53,563 nt of DNA from an uncultured Bacteroidales bacterium (GCA_900318085.1 ONJF01000014.1:1-53563), one strand, 5' to 3'; shown: positions 23,747 through 34,154, counted from the first letter of the stretch. The notes: generated by a model from the letters alone, not told the origin. Numbers and translations: made by a program.

Positions 23747-26478
23747 TGCATATCATCTCCAAACAAATCCATTTGCACGCCGTCGCCCTTGGGTTCCACA
23801 ATCTCCAGCGGCACGTCGGCAGGATTGACGGTTATCTTTTCCGTTACTTCTTCTTCATTAGGTTCGCCCTTGTCATCAGGTTCCTCGGGCTCATCCTCGG
23901 AAGGCTCGGGCTGATAAGGCTCCAAGAACTGCCATTCGTCAATCTCACGCGTCGACAGGCGTTTGCCCTTCGCCTTGTAACTCTTGATACCGATAAATTC
24001 CTCCACGTTGATTTCGTCGTCGGGGAAGCTGTTGCCTGCATCGCTCACCTTGTAGCTCAACCGCAAGCGAGGCAGTTCGTCGGAACTCATGCCCAAGTAC
24101 TTGGCATCAGGATGCTCGCCGATGAAGGAAGCACGTGTGTTCAACTTGGTCTCGGCCTCGATGCTGAAACGTTTCAGGTAGTGCTTCTGCGTCTCGCCTT
24201 CGATGTAGATGACGGAGAAGACTTCATCAGGATCGAACTTACGGATGTCCACCATGTCGTCATCGAAGTGGGTGTTGAGGTCGAAACCCGAAATCTTGAA
24301 CTCGCCATTGGAGAAGATTTGAAGAATTCGTTCCTCGCCCTCGAAGGCACCGAGGTACTGTCCTCGTTTGTCGGCATTGAGGCGACGAACGGTGTCGTCA
24401 TACCAGATGTCGCGGGCGTTGAGGGTCGACACGCCTTCCCCACTCTTCTTGATCTCCTTGACCTCGTATTTCGTGAGCAGGTTGCCGCGCACGCCACGAC
24501 CTTTCACGGCCAAACCAGCGAAGTCATAGTCGACGGTCTTCTGCTTCTTGTTGAACAACAAAAGCGTCACCTTGATGACTTCTGCCTCGCCGTTGGGATT
24601 CGACGAGAAATAGCGCACCTTCGAGCCAGGCTTGCCCTGCGTGACATCGTATTCCTTGTCGCGGGTGACACCCATCACGGCGAAACGTTTCACATAGTGA
24701 GGCGCTCCGTTCTTGCCGTCGCGATACACGACATTATAGGTCGTACGGTCGTCGTTCTTGTGGAACACATCGACATGGATGATCTTCTGCCCCACAAAGA
24801 GCTTCGGTTGGAGCTTCGTCACCATGTACTTGCCATCCTCATGGAAGACGATGATGTCATCCATGTCGGAGCAGTCGCACACATAGGCGTAAGCTTCCTT
24901 GTTCTTCTCGCGTTTCAGGCCCTCGCCTGTGCAAACGAAGCCTTCCTCCTTGTTGACATAGAGTTTCTCATTATTGGCAGCCACGGCCACGGCCGAGATG
25001 TTATCGAAGTTACGAATCTCTGTCTTGCGTTCGCGGCCTTCGCCATATTTCTCTTTAATATGCAAGAAATAGTCGATGGTAAAGTCGACGATATGGTCGA
25101 GGTTATAGCGGGCCTCCTCCATGCGTTGTTCGAGGTCGGCCAGCTGCTCGTCGGCTTTCTTGATGTCGAATCTCGAAATCTTGCGCACGGGTTTCTCGCA
25201 CAGCTTCTCCACATCCTCTCGCGTCACTTCGCGCCTCAACAACTTGCGATACTTGTCGAAACGGCGTTCAATGCCCGTGTAGAGTTCGTCCCAATCGGCA
25301 TATTCCTTGTTTTCCAGTTCTTTATAGATGCCCTTTTCGAAGAATATCTTTTCCAACGACACCCAGTGCCAACTATTCTCTAACTCATCGATCAAGATCC
25401 GCAACTCAAGGCTGAGGAGCTCCATGGTGCGGTCCGTGCTATGTTTGAGAATCTCACTGACGCCCATGAAGGCCGGATGCTTGTTGACGATGACGCAGGC
25501 ATTGGGTGAAATCGACACCTCGCAATCGGTGAAGGCATAAAGGGCGTCGATGGTCTGGTCGGGCGACACACCAGGGTTGAGGTAGATGACAATTTCGCAC
25601 TGCTCGGCGGTGTTGTCGTCGATCTTCTTGATCTTGATCTTACCCTTGTCGTTGCACTTCACGATGCTCTCGATGACGCTGCCCGTGGTGGTGCCGTAGG
25701 GTATCTCGCTTATGACAAGTGTTTTCTTATCCTGTTGACTGATTCTCGCACGAATGCGCACCTTGCCGCCACGCAGACCGTCGTTGTAGTTGGTCACATC
25801 CATCAGGCCTCCCGTCGGGAAGTCGGGATAGAGGGTGAAAGGCTCGTCGCGCAGATAGGCGATGGAGGCGTCGATCAGTTCGTTGAAGTTATGGGGCAGG
25901 AACTTGGACGCCAAGCCTACAGCGATACCTTCGGTGCCTTGTGCCAGCAACAAAGGGAACTTGACCGGCAACGACACAGGTTCGGCGTTACGGTTGTCGT
26001 AAGAACGGGTCCAATCGGTGGTCTTATGGTTGAAGACGACCTCCTTGGCAAACTTCGAGAGGCGCGCCTCGATATAACGAGGTGCTGCGGCATCGTCACC
26101 TGTGAGGATGTTGCCGAAGTTACCCTGCGTGTCCATCAGGAGGTCCTTCTGTGCCAGTTGCACCAAGGCATCGCCGATAGAGGCATCACCGTGCGGGTGG
26201 TATTTCATCGTGTTACCCACGATGTTGGCCACCTTGTTGAAGCGGCCGTCATCCAATTCGTCCATCGAATGCAGGATGCGGCGTTGCACAGGCTTCAGGC
26301 CGTCCTCGATGGCGGGCACGGCGCGTTCCAAGATGACATAAGAGGCATAGTCGAGAAACCAGTTCTCGAACATGCCCTTAAGGGGTATCACATGATAATC
26401 GTCTTCGTGAGCTTGGGCGTCTTCCACGCCTTCCAAAGTCTCATCAAGCGGTTGTTCCTCTTCCCTTTCGTTATCCAT
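23743..26478 (-). CDS. parC: DNA topoisomerase IV subunit A (ParC type)
   Basis: 911 residues. The start (NWFLDYASYVILERAVPAIE, then DGLKPVQRRILHSM) matches the ParC-type A subunit of Bacteroidota rather than the GyrA type. Catalytic Tyr is in AAPRYIEARLS, and HPHGDASIGDAL corresponds to the quinolone-resistance region. The C-terminal half has beta-pinwheel repeats and an acidic tail. With ParE it decatenates daughter chromosomes; parE is not in this window. The gene follows dnaN after 33 bp. Open frames of over 500 codons on the opposite strand are shadows. Confidence 0.95.
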   Translation of the reverse strand: MDNEREEEQPLDETLEGVEDAQAHEDDYHVIPLKGMFENWFLDYASYVILERAVPAIEDGLKPVQRRILHSMDELDDGRFNKVANIVGNTMKYHPHGDASIGDALVQLAQKDLLMDTQGNFGNILTGDDAAAPRYIEARLSKFAKEVVFNHKTTDWTRSYDNRNAEPVSLPVKFPLLLAQGTEGIAVGLASKFLPHNFNELIDASIAYLRDEPFTLYPDFPTGGLMDVTNYNDGLRGGKVRIRARISQQDKKTLVISEIPYGTTTGSVIESIVKCNDKGKIKIKKIDDNTAEQCEIVIYLNPGVSPDQTIDALYAFTDCEVSISPNACVIVNKHPAFMGVSEILKHSTDRTMELLSLELRILIDELENSWHWVSLEKIFFEKGIYKELENKEYADWDELYTGIERRFDKYRKLLRREVTREDVEKLCEKPVRKISRFDIKKADEQLADLEQRMEEARYNLDHIVDFTIDYFLHIKEKYGEGRERKTEIRNFDNISAVAVAANNEKLYVNKEEGFVCTGEGLKREKNKEAYAYVCDCSDMDDIIVFHEDGKYMVTKLQPKLFVGQKIIHVDVFHKNDDRTTYNVVYRDGKNGAPHYVKRFAVMGVTRDKEYDVTQGKPGSKVRYFSSNPNGEAEVIKVTLLLFNKKQKTVDYDFAGLAVKGRGVRGNLLTKYEVKEIKKSGEGVSTLNARDIWYDDTVRRLNADKRGQYLGAFEGEERILQIFSNGEFKISGFDLNTHFDDDMVDIRKFDPDEVFSVIYIEGETQKHYLKRFSIEAETKLNTRASFIGEHPDAKYLGMSSDELPRLRLSYKVSDAGNSFPDDEINVEEFIGIKSYKAKGKRLSTREIDEWQFLEPYQPEPSEDEPEEPDDKGEPNEEEVTEKITVNPADVPLEIVEPKGDGVQMDLFGDDMQ

Positions 26479-26511
26479 CAGTCTTCGCTATCTTCTCTCG
26501 TCAAAAAACCT

Positions 26512-27639
26512 TTAGGCGTTGAGCATGACAGGCATGAGCAGCATAAGCAGGTCCTCGGCTTCATTCTCATTCTCGCTGGGGATGATGATACCGGCACGGT
26601 TGGGGGCCGACATCTCAATCTTCACCATCTCGGAGTCGAAGTTGGCAAGCATCTCTTGCAGGAAGCGCGAGTTGAAGCCAATCTCCATATCATCGCCCTG
26701 ATAGCTGCAGGTGAGGCGCTCCTTGGCTTCGTTGTAGAAGTCGATATCTTCGGCAGTCAAGGTAAGCTCTTGGCCGGCGATGCGGAAACGCACCTGGTGC
26801 GTGGCCTTGCTGGAGAACACAGCCACACGACGGATGGCCGACAGGAAGGTCTGACGGTCGATGGTCAGCTGGTTGGGGTTGTTCTTCGGGATGACGGCGT
26901 CATAGTTGGGGTAGCGGCCTTCGATAAGGCGGCAGATCAACACATAGTCGCCAAAGACAAACGAGGCGTTGGTCTTGTTGAACTCGATACGCACCGGCTC
27001 GTCGGCAAGGGTGGCCAGGATGTTCTTCAACTGGTTGATGGGTTTCTTGGGCATGATGAACGAAGCCACCATGTCGGACTTGACATCCATCCTTCTGTAA
27101 CGCACCAGCTTGTGGGCATCGGTGGCGACGAAGGTGAGGAAGTTCTCGTTCATCTCCATGAGCACACCCGACATGATGGGACGAATCTCGTCCACGCCCG
27201 TGGCGAAGACGGTCTTCTCGAAGCCCTTGGCCAAGACATCGGCGGGAATCTCCCAGGTCGAGGTGTCGGTCATGGCGGGCAGTTGCGGGAACTCGTCGCT
27301 CTTGTGACCGGCCAGCTTGTAGCGACCTTCACCAGCGATCAGCTCGACGGCCAGGGTGTTGTTGTCGATGGCGATGGTGATCGGCACATCGGGGAAGTTC
27401 TTCATGATTTCGAGCAACAGGCGTGCGGGAATCGTCACCTCGCCCGTGCCGTCCACCATGTCGGGCACCATGCTGACCGACATCGTCACATCGAGGTCGG
27501 AGGTCGTGATTTTCAGTTCGTTTTCAGTCAACTGGAACAGGAAGTCATCCAAAATCGGCAAGGTGTTCTTTGAACCGATAACGCCGCTCAAGGCCTGGAG
27601 ATTCTTCAAAAGCTTAAGGCTTGATACTATGAATTTCAT
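26512..27639 (-). CDS. dnaN: DNA polymerase III beta subunit (sliding clamp)
   Basis: 375 residues, normal for the clamp. It starts MKFIVSSLKLLKNLQALSGV and continues with the three-domain DnaN pattern: KNTLPILDDFLF, TIPARLLLEIMKNFPD, and a C-terminal LLMLLMPV. The dimer rings DNA and tethers the replicative polymerase. Here it is not next to dnaA, which is usual in Bacteroidota. Co-directional with parC. Confidence 0.97.
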   Translation of the reverse strand: MKFIVSSLKLLKNLQALSGVIGSKNTLPILDDFLFQLTENELKITTSDLDVTMSVSMVPDMVDGTGEVTIPARLLLEIMKNFPDVPITIAIDNNTLAVELIAGEGRYKLAGHKSDEFPQLPAMTDTSTWEIPADVLAKGFEKTVFATGVDEIRPIMSGVLMEMNENFLTFVATDAHKLVRYRRMDVKSDMVASFIMPKKPINQLKNILATLADEPVRIEFNKTNASFVFGDYVLICRLIEGRYPNYDAVIPKNNPNQLTIDRQTFLSAIRRVAVFSSKATHQVRFRIAGQELTLTAEDIDFYNEAKERLTCSYQGDDMEIGFNSRFLQEMLANFDSEMVKIEMSAPNRAGIIIPSENENEAEDLLMLLMPVMLNA

Positions 27640-27734
27640 ATCGTTAGGTTTTTATTAATCTTTCTTTTTTGAATCGGTAAAAATACGAATAAAAATGGAA
27701 TACGCAGGACTATTTTTCGAAAAAAACTGATTTT

Positions 27735-30700
27735 TTATAGGCCGCCCACGGTCAGTCCAGCATATTTCAGTCGGTTCAGGAAGTCGAGCATCGACTCGTA
27801 GGGCACTGCCACATATTGGAAGTGCTTGTCATCCTTGGTGCGCGTACGGACTTTCTCCTTGGTGTCGTACATCTTCTGGTTGATGTCGCCATAGGTGGCA
27901 TGCACCTGCAGCTGTCCATCGCCGCTGTTGTAGTTGATATAGGTCTGGAACATGTCGTTCTGGAAGTAATAGGTGATATTGCCCAAACGACGGTCGAAGA
28001 CCACGCAGCCGTCCACATACTTGTTGACGATATGGTTGCCGAAGTTGCCCAGACCGATCTTGCCCACCGAGACGAAGGCATGCATCTTGTCGTTCCACAC
28101 CATCTTCAAGTCGGGGATGACGATGGTATTGCAGTAGAAGTCGGACGATTCCATGGGGGGATAGCCTGCCAGCTCTATATTCGACTTCAACTCTTGAGTC
28201 TTCTCCTCCGTATTTTCGGAACGGAAATAGTCGAGGTAACCCGTTTGGGTCAAATCGATGGAAGCACCTTCCATATTGGCGTAGACATCAGCCATAGCCG
28301 CCATCACGTCGTCGTCGAAGACGGGGGCATTGAACACATTGACGCCCTGCATGACAAGGCTATCGTTCGGGTATTGGGTATAGTCGCCAAAGACAATGAA
28401 TTTGGCCAATGGCGTGTCGAAGCCCAAGTCGGTGATGCAGTGGCCGTTGATGACGCCACGCGAATCGAGTTCGAGACGGGCATCATATTGCGTCGTATCG
28501 GTCACCACGAAGCGCAGGCTGTCGGCGTTGAACCAAAGTATGCCATTGCTCGGTGCAGCATCGTCGAGGTCTTTCCTACCCGCAAGCGGCGTGAGGAACG
28601 AGCCAAAGTAGCCGCCATCGATAGCCAACTCATAATAGAGGCCGTTGCACATGTTAGGTTCACTCTCGCGGATACGGTCGATGTTGATGGGGATGCGGAT
28701 ATCCGCCGGATTGACATGCGTCGCCGAGGCAAACCAATGGTTGAGCGAAGCAATAGTGTCTTGCTCGGTCTCTAAACCCCATCTTGGGTCGCCCGGACCG
28801 AAATCATCAAGATTCAAAAACGTCGAGTCATTCTGCTCCTCTTCTCCTTCGACGAGTTCAGGCTCCTGGACCACAATGGTTATAGGTTTAGGTTCCTCAA
28901 AGGCGAGCATGGCATATTGGCCGTCGAAATAGCCCAACTTCTCGGTAGCTTCCAAAATGAGACGGCCTTGGAAACCGAATTGCGTGCTCAACTTAAATTC
29001 AGCAGTGTCCGCGATATGGGCATAGCCATGCGTGATGCCCCCGACAGGCACGATGGTGTCGACTTTGACAGGTGTGTTTGCGCCACCGGCATCGGTGTAG
29101 TCCCATGTGCCTTGCGCATCATAGTAGTTGCGGCTATGGATGTTGACGACAGCATCTTTATAAAGGTGGAAACGGTTGAGCGTGTCGGCCAACAGGTCGC
29201 CGTTCACAGGTTCCAGCTTCGACTCGGCGTTGATGTCAACGTCATGCGTATAAGGGAACACTGCGGCATCGGCCACACGGATGATCTTCACATCGTGAGC
29301 GTGGATGATGTAGTTGGTCATGTCATACTCTGCATTCATGCTGTAGAACTGCAGCGAGTCCTGATCAGGCACCAACGAGATGAACTTGGAGGCGTTGTTG
29401 TGGATGGCAAGCAGTTCCTCGTGGGTGGTGGCGGTGGCATAGTCGCCGAAGGTCTCCACTGGGTTGTAGAGATGCAGGTTGTTGGTGGCCATATCCCACT
29501 CGGCTTCTTTCAGCGAACAGATGTATTGGTTCATCGGGAAGTCGAGGCTACTGTTCTGGTCAAGATAGTCGTATTTCACTTTTTGTGCGTCGAAGTCGAC
29601 ATTGGCGCGGTAGTTCGTGGCGGCGAAGGCCACATTGGCCGTATCGGCCGAATAGAGCAGGAAGTTGGCAGAGTCGGCCACAAAGGTCCTGGAGTCCAAG
29701 GCGAAATGGTCGGAGTCGAACTCCGTCAAGCCGAAGCGCAGCTTACCATCAGCGGAATAGCCGTCGGGAGCCAACACTGTCTTACCCGTGAAATAGGTGT
29801 CGCCATACATGCAGATGGGGTTGTCGATGGTCTCGGTGGTCAACTCGGGCGCACGCACATCCCATTTCAGCCGTAAGGCATCGGCCGAGGCCATGGGGAA
29901 GCCTGTACCGTCCTCTCTCGGCACCATCTTGAACTGGTTGGTGATGGCAGTCACCGAATCGAGGTAAAACATGAACTGATCCGACTTGAAGGCAGAGGTC
30001 TGGTAGTCGAGCTTACCCTCGCCAAAGAACCCGCTTCCTGAGAGGAACACCTTGTTATGGAAACGTCCCAAGTCGCCATACAAGGGATACGACTGCGTCT
30101 CATCCTCACCGATCTGGTGGATGAAGCCCAGCGAAAAGTCCTCCATGACGACAAGTGGCTGTACGATGTTGGGCATGATGCCACCCGACACCAACTCGCC
30201 TTCAAACTTCACCCGCTTCATCGAGAGGTCGTTCAGGCTATCCACCTCGAAAGGATACACCGTATAGAAGAACTTGCCTTCGAGGTCGTCAGCCGTCATC
30301 ACCGAGTCGACAGCACCGGGATGGAACACGCCGCCGTTGATTTTCCGGTAGAACTTGAAGCCCTCGGCATCGCTGTGGAAGATGGGATAGTCAGGCGTCT
30401 CGTAACGGCTCGACTTGTTGTCACCATGGTCGATGTCCAAACGTCCTTTCAGTCGCTCCAAGGTACCGTCGACGGGAATCACGTGGTTGTCGTAACGGGC
30501 ATAGAAACGCAACGAGTCGATCTTCTTCATATCGATCGAAAAGTTCTCATAGTTGAACTCACTGTCTTTGGTAAAGAACTCAAACATACCCGCCAAGATG
30601 CCGCCAGAGAACCTGAAGTTCTGGTCTTTGGTGAAGGTGATGCGAGCCAAGTCGGGCGCGATGACCACACGCTTGCGGTCGCTCAATGAAATGGCGGCAC

Positions 30701-32426
30701 CCTCGTAGCCATCGATTTGGCTCGTGATGCCATAAACCAACAAGTCGTTGGTGTGGAGGTCAAGACGCAGGTTGGGCTGACGGTTGGTGGTGACGGTGTG
30801 TATCTTGATGACATCGTAGTCGATGGTCTCACGGTACGAGTCGACCACGTCGAAGAAACGCGGCAAAGCCGTGGCCCATTTGGTCTCGGAGTCATACTCC
30901 ACATAACCTTCGGCCTGCAGTCGGAGCAACAACGAGATAACCTGCTCGATGGGATAGTGAAGGTAGGAAGCCAAGTCGCCCACGGCAAACTTCACCTGCC
31001 GGTCCACATTGTCGAAGCCTTGTAGGAATTTCTCGATACGAATCATCGGATGCGACGCGTCAAGTCCTTGCAACCGCTTGAAGTCGTCGTGACGGAAGTA
31101 GTTGACCGACACCACGTCGCCCTCACTCGTCGGGTTGACGCCCTCCATCCTCCTAAAGTCCACCTGGTTGCCGTCAATGTCCCAATACATGGCTTCGACA
31201 AAGATGTCGACACCATGGAAATAGTCGTGGAACGGCCCGTCACCGAAGTCCTTCTCGGAGCGGAAGATCATCATCTTACGGGTCTTATTGTCGTAGCGGA
31301 AGCCCAAGTCGTTGTGATAGATGGAGTCCCACTGCGCACCTGGCACCGTGTCTTGCAGATAGAGGCGCATGGCCGCATTGTCGGAGACCAAGAGTTCGTC
31401 CATCGACATCAGGAAGCGGGGGGCTTGCACCCTCACGACTTCCCTACCCTCTTGACGAAAATGGAAGACGGCCTTGTTGTTGACGCCACCAAACACATCG
31501 ACCTGGTTGCCCATCATACCGATGCCGCCCTCAAAGTCGATATTGCGCATCAGGTTCTTGATCTCATAGTCACTACGATACGACTTCACCCGAGGGAACA
31601 TGGTCTTCTCGTTAGGCGCGTTCACCAGCACCTTGTCCTCATAGCGGCACAAGATGTCCTGATCGAAATGCTGGCGCTCATGGAAGATGACCGAGTCGAT
31701 GGCATATTCCGAGCGGTTGAGATCGAGGCGATAAAAGTCGGGCAAGGTGACAAAGACCTTGTCGGCAGGGATGTCGAAACGCGACCAGTCGGCGCGACCG
31801 CCCATGCCCTCCCAATGGTTGTCATCCAGATAGTAGACGCCTTTGGTATTCTTGAGTAGCGACTCGTCTTTTTGCGACATCAAGGCCAAGGTACCATCGA
31901 TGCTCAACTCGAAACGCTCCTTCGACGGGAAACTCCACAAGGCATCGCGCACGGTCCACTTGGAGTTGCCTTTGGCCGACAGCACCTTGTCGACGAAGAT
32001 GTTGCGACACGAAGCCAGATACTTGTCCATGCCGTTCATCGACTTCTGCGCCTTCGCGTTGGTAAAGGTCAGCCAGTTGTTCACATCGGAATGGGTCAGC
32101 CCGCCCGTAGGAATCCTCTGCAACACCTCCACCAGATTGAAGATGTTGGCATAGCCCTTGCCTCCACTCTTGGCATGCAACAGGTTGCAAAGCCCGATGA
32201 TGGTATTGGCCTCGCTATCGGAATAATAGCTATTCCACACCCCTCCAAAACCCTTCATGACGACAGCAGCTTCCTCTCGGTCCTGCTTCGAAGTAGAAGA
32301 GTTAAGATAGGTGGACAACTCGCCGACAAAGGCACTCTTGTCCGTCGAGAAATGACCCTGCGAGAAGGCTGAAGTCAGCCCAAAAAACAGGGTTAAGGCA
32401 ATGATAAGGATTCCTTTTTTCATCAC
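27735..32426 (-). CDS. Very large exported protein of unknown function
   Basis: 1563 residues with a signal peptide (MMKKGILIIALTLFFGLTSA, cleavage near FSQG). The N-terminal 250 residues look helical. A long stretch with many beta-like strands follows, with segments such as SADTANVAFAATNY and YICSLKEAEWDMATNNLHLYN that recall OstA/LptA-like barrels by eye, but the match is weak. Aromatic and Asp content is high and there is no Por-type sorting end. It lies between prmA (19 bp upstream) and dnaN in one - strand run. I treat it as a conserved Bacteroidales envelope protein without known role. An EPELVEG stretch near residue 1190 may come from an old copy of the short repeat noted elsewhere. 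Confidence 0.85.
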   Translation of the reverse strand: MMKKGILIIALTLFFGLTSAFSQGHFSTDKSAFVGELSTYLNSSTSKQDREEAAVVMKGFGGVWNSYYSDSEANTIIGLCNLLHAKSGGKGYANIFNLVEVLQRIPTGGLTHSDVNNWLTFTNAKAQKSMNGMDKYLASCRNIFVDKVLSAKGNSKWTVRDALWSFPSKERFELSIDGTLALMSQKDESLLKNTKGVYYLDDNHWEGMGGRADWSRFDIPADKVFVTLPDFYRLDLNRSEYAIDSVIFHERQHFDQDILCRYEDKVLVNAPNEKTMFPRVKSYRSDYEIKNLMRNIDFEGGIGMMGNQVDVFGGVNNKAVFHFRQEGREVVRVQAPRFLMSMDELLVSDNAAMRLYLQDTVPGAQWDSIYHNDLGFRYDNKTRKMMIFRSEKDFGDGPFHDYFHGVDIFVEAMYWDIDGNQVDFRRMEGVNPTSEGDVVSVNYFRHDDFKRLQGLDASHPMIRIEKFLQGFDNVDRQVKFAVGDLASYLHYPIEQVISLLLRLQAEGYVEYDSETKWATALPRFFDVVDSYRETIDYDVIKIHTVTTNRQPNLRLDLHTNDLLVYGITSQIDGYEGAAISLSDRKRVVIAPDLARITFTKDQNFRFSGGILAGMFEFFTKDSEFNYENFSIDMKKIDSLRFYARYDNHVIPVDGTLERLKGRLDIDHGDNKSSRYETPDYPIFHSDAEGFKFYRKINGGVFHPGAVDSVMTADDLEGKFFYTVYPFEVDSLNDLSMKRVKFEGELVSGGIMPNIVQPLVVMEDFSLGFIHQIGEDETQSYPLYGDLGRFHNKVFLSGSGFFGEGKLDYQTSAFKSDQFMFYLDSVTAITNQFKMVPREDGTGFPMASADALRLKWDVRAPELTTETIDNPICMYGDTYFTGKTVLAPDGYSADGKLRFGLTEFDSDHFALDSRTFVADSANFLLYSADTANVAFAATNYRANVDFDAQKVKYDYLDQNSSLDFPMNQYICSLKEAEWDMATNNLHLYNPVETFGDYATATTHEELLAIHNNASKFISLVPDQDSLQFYSMNAEYDMTNYIIHAHDVKIIRVADAAVFPYTHDVDINAESKLEPVNGDLLADTLNRFHLYKDAVVNIHSRNYYDAQGTWDYTDAGGANTPVKVDTIVPVGGITHGYAHIADTAEFKLSTQFGFQGRLILEATEKLGYFDGQYAMLAFEEPKPITIVVQEPELVEGEEEQNDSTFLNLDDFGPGDPRWGLETEQDTIASLNHWFASATHVNPADIRIPINIDRIRESEPNMCNGLYYELAIDGGYFGSFLTPLAGRKDLDDAAPSNGILWFNADSLRFVVTDTTQYDARLELDSRGVINGHCITDLGFDTPLAKFIVFGDYTQYPNDSLVMQGVNVFNAPVFDDDVMAAMADVYANMEGASIDLTQTGYLDYFRSENTEEKTQELKSNIELAGYPPMESSDFYCNTIVIPDLKMVWNDKMHAFVSVGKIGLGNFGNHIVNKYVDGCVVFDRRLGNITYYFQNDMFQTYINYNSGDGQLQVHATYGDINQKMYDTKEKVRTRTKDDKHFQYVAVPYESMLDFLNRLKYAGLTVGGL
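28841..28868. repeat. Possible degenerate copy of the coding-region repeat
   Basis: On the - strand this reads CCTGAACTCGTCGAAGG in a linker of the large exported protein. It keeps CCTGA and GTCGAAGG of the better copies at 16764, 16821 and 43681, with changes between. It encodes a Glu-rich linker (EPELVEGEEE). Confidence 0.4.
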
Positions 32427-32445
32427 TTCAAAATATTAAAACCCA

Positions 32446-33273
32446 TTATTTAACAAATTCAGCAGCCACCCAATTGTTGCGACTCAAATGACGGCAATAA
32501 CGCAGGCCCAAACGGGCTGCCTCGTCTTGAATCGATGGCAGGTCTTCGGTATAGAAGCCGCTGAAAAAGATGTGCGCGCCTAGGTTCATCGCATCATAGT
32601 AATAATGCATGTCGCGCAAGAGGATGTTGCGGTTGATGTTGGCTAAAACGACATCGAATTTCCCGTTGATGGCCAAAGCATCGCCGAGCACGATTTCGAT
32701 GTCGGAGATGCCATTCAACTCGCAGTTGGTAAAGGCGTTACGGTAGGCCCACTCGTCATTGTCGATGGCCACGGTATGGGCTGCGCCAAGTTTTTTGGCG
32801 AGGATGGCCAGCACCGCCGTACCGCTGCCCATATCGAGCACCGATTTCCCTTGGAAGTCAGTCTCAAGCATCAGCTGGATGATCTGGGCTGTCGTCTCGT
32901 GGTTGGCCGTGCCAAACGACATCTTGGGTTCGATGACCAGGTCGAACTCGAAGCTCGGGTCGGGCTCATGGAAGGGCGCACGCACACGGCATCGCTCATT
33001 GACCACCACGGGCTGATAGGAAGCCTCCCACAACTCGTTCCAGTCTTTGTCGGGCATCTCCTCCACATTCAGCAACTGGATGCCAACAAAAGCGGGGTCA
33101 GCAAGCAGGTCCTCCACCGCTACATCATCACGATGCTCTACCGTGCAATAGGCCTTCAGCACATGCGCCTCGTCCATGAACGAGTCGAAGCCTATCTCGG
33201 CCAACATGGTCACCAGCATGTCGTGCTGAATGTCGGAGCCAGGTGCTGTAAACGAATACTCAAATGTCTTCAT
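32446..33273 (-). CDS. prmA: Ribosomal protein L11 methyltransferase
   Basis: 275 residues. The SAM-binding motif I reads VLDMGSGTAVLAI, and motif IV is NINRNILL where PrmA typically has an N-(L/I)-N sequence. PrmA trimethylates ribosomal protein L11. The short form with this N-terminal domain (FEYSFTAPGSDIQHDMLV) is the Bacteroidota type. It is followed by the giant exported protein gene at 19 bp and preceded by a palindromic spacer. Confidence 0.94.
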   Translation of the reverse strand: MKTFEYSFTAPGSDIQHDMLVTMLAEIGFDSFMDEAHVLKAYCTVEHRDDVAVEDLLADPAFVGIQLLNVEEMPDKDWNELWEASYQPVVVNERCRVRAPFHEPDPSFEFDLVIEPKMSFGTANHETTAQIIQLMLETDFQGKSVLDMGSGTAVLAILAKKLGAAHTVAIDNDEWAYRNAFTNCELNGISDIEIVLGDALAINGKFDVVLANINRNILLRDMHYYYDAMNLGAHIFFSGFYTEDLPSIQDEAARLGLRYCRHLSRNNWVAAEFVK

Positions 33274-33284
33274 TTTTCTTTTTT

Positions 33285-33364
33285 ACACGAATTACCACAA
33301 ATTCATCACGAATTCACCAATAATAATTCATAAAAATTCATGAATCATTCATGGTAATTCGTGT
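33285..33364. repeat. Inverted repeat between tpiA and prmA
   Basis: ACACGAATTACCA (33285-33297) and TGGTAATTCGTGT (33352-33364) are exact inverted copies. Between them are degenerate AATTCAT/ATGAATC units with a period of about 7-10 bp. It fills the 100-bp gap and could fold into a long hairpin in the mRNA. Confidence 0.8.
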
Positions 33365-33374
33365 TGATATAAGA

Positions 33375-34154
33375 TTACTCTTCGCCGATATGTGAGGCTT
33401 GGTTGCAGATGGAGACGAAGTCTTCAGCCTTCAAGGAGGCGCCACCAATCAGGCCGCCATCGACATCAGGTTGCGAGAAAAGCTCCGTGGCGTTCTTGGC
33501 ATTGCAGCTGCCGCCATAGAGGATGCGAATCTCATCGGCAGTGGCCTCATCGTAATGCTCCTTGATGAGCGAGCGGATGTAGGCATGCATCTCTTGTGCC
33601 TGCTCGGGGGTAGCGGTCTTGCCCGTACCGATGGCCCAGACAGGTTCGTAAGCGATGATGGCGTCATAGATGGCATCGCCGTCGAGGTGGAACAATCCTT
33701 TTTCCAGTTGCTCCTTGACCACTTCAAAATGGCGACCGGCCTCACGTTCCTCAAGCACCTCACCGACGCAATAGATGGGCGACATATTGTTCTCGATCAC
33801 GCGGTTGATCTTCTCGGCCAGAATCTCGTTGGTCTCGCCAAAATATTTCCTGCGCTCGCTGTGGCCCACAATGCAATAGTCCACATCGATGGACTTCAAC
33901 ATCTTGGCCGACACCTCGCCCGTGTAGGCGCCCTTGTCGAATGCGCTGCAGTTCTGTGCGCCCACATTGAAGCGCTGCTCGTCAAATTCAAAATCGGTAA
34001 GCAATTCAAGATAAGGGAATGGCGGGCAGATGATGACTTCACAATTCAGTTCATCCTGTTCGTCAAGGCGGTCGAGGATATCGTCGACCAAGGTCTGGGC
34101 CTCATCAAATGTGAGGTTCATTTTCCAGTTTCCTGCTACAATCTTACTTCTCAT
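33375..34154 (-). CDS. tpiA: Triosephosphate isomerase
   Basis: 259 residues. Catalytic and binding motifs: NWKMN (Lys), CIVGHSERR (His), AYEPVWAIGTG (Glu) and LYGGSCNAKN near the end. It interconverts dihydroxyacetone phosphate and glyceraldehyde-3-phosphate. In many Bacteroidota tpiA adjoins the DUF1599 and BT_3928 genes; here those lie about 4 kb away with other genes between, so the cluster is interrupted. Confidence 0.97.
   Translation of the reverse strand: MRSKIVAGNWKMNLTFDEAQTLVDDILDRLDEQDELNCEVIICPPFPYLELLTDFEFDEQRFNVGAQNCSAFDKGAYTGEVSAKMLKSIDVDYCIVGHSERRKYFGETNEILAEKINRVIENNMSPIYCVGEVLEEREAGRHFEVVKEQLEKGLFHLDGDAIYDAIIAYEPVWAIGTGKTATPEQAQEMHAYIRSLIKEHYDEATADEIRILYGGSCNAKNATELFSQPDVDGGLIGGASLKAEDFVSICNQASHIGEE

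Noticed and set aside
25735-27573. 612-codon open frame on the + strand opposite parC and dnaN (and another of 545 codons at 23746-25383)
   Set aside because: They mirror two well-recognised genes codon by codon and show no protein motifs; they are shadows of GC-rich third positions.
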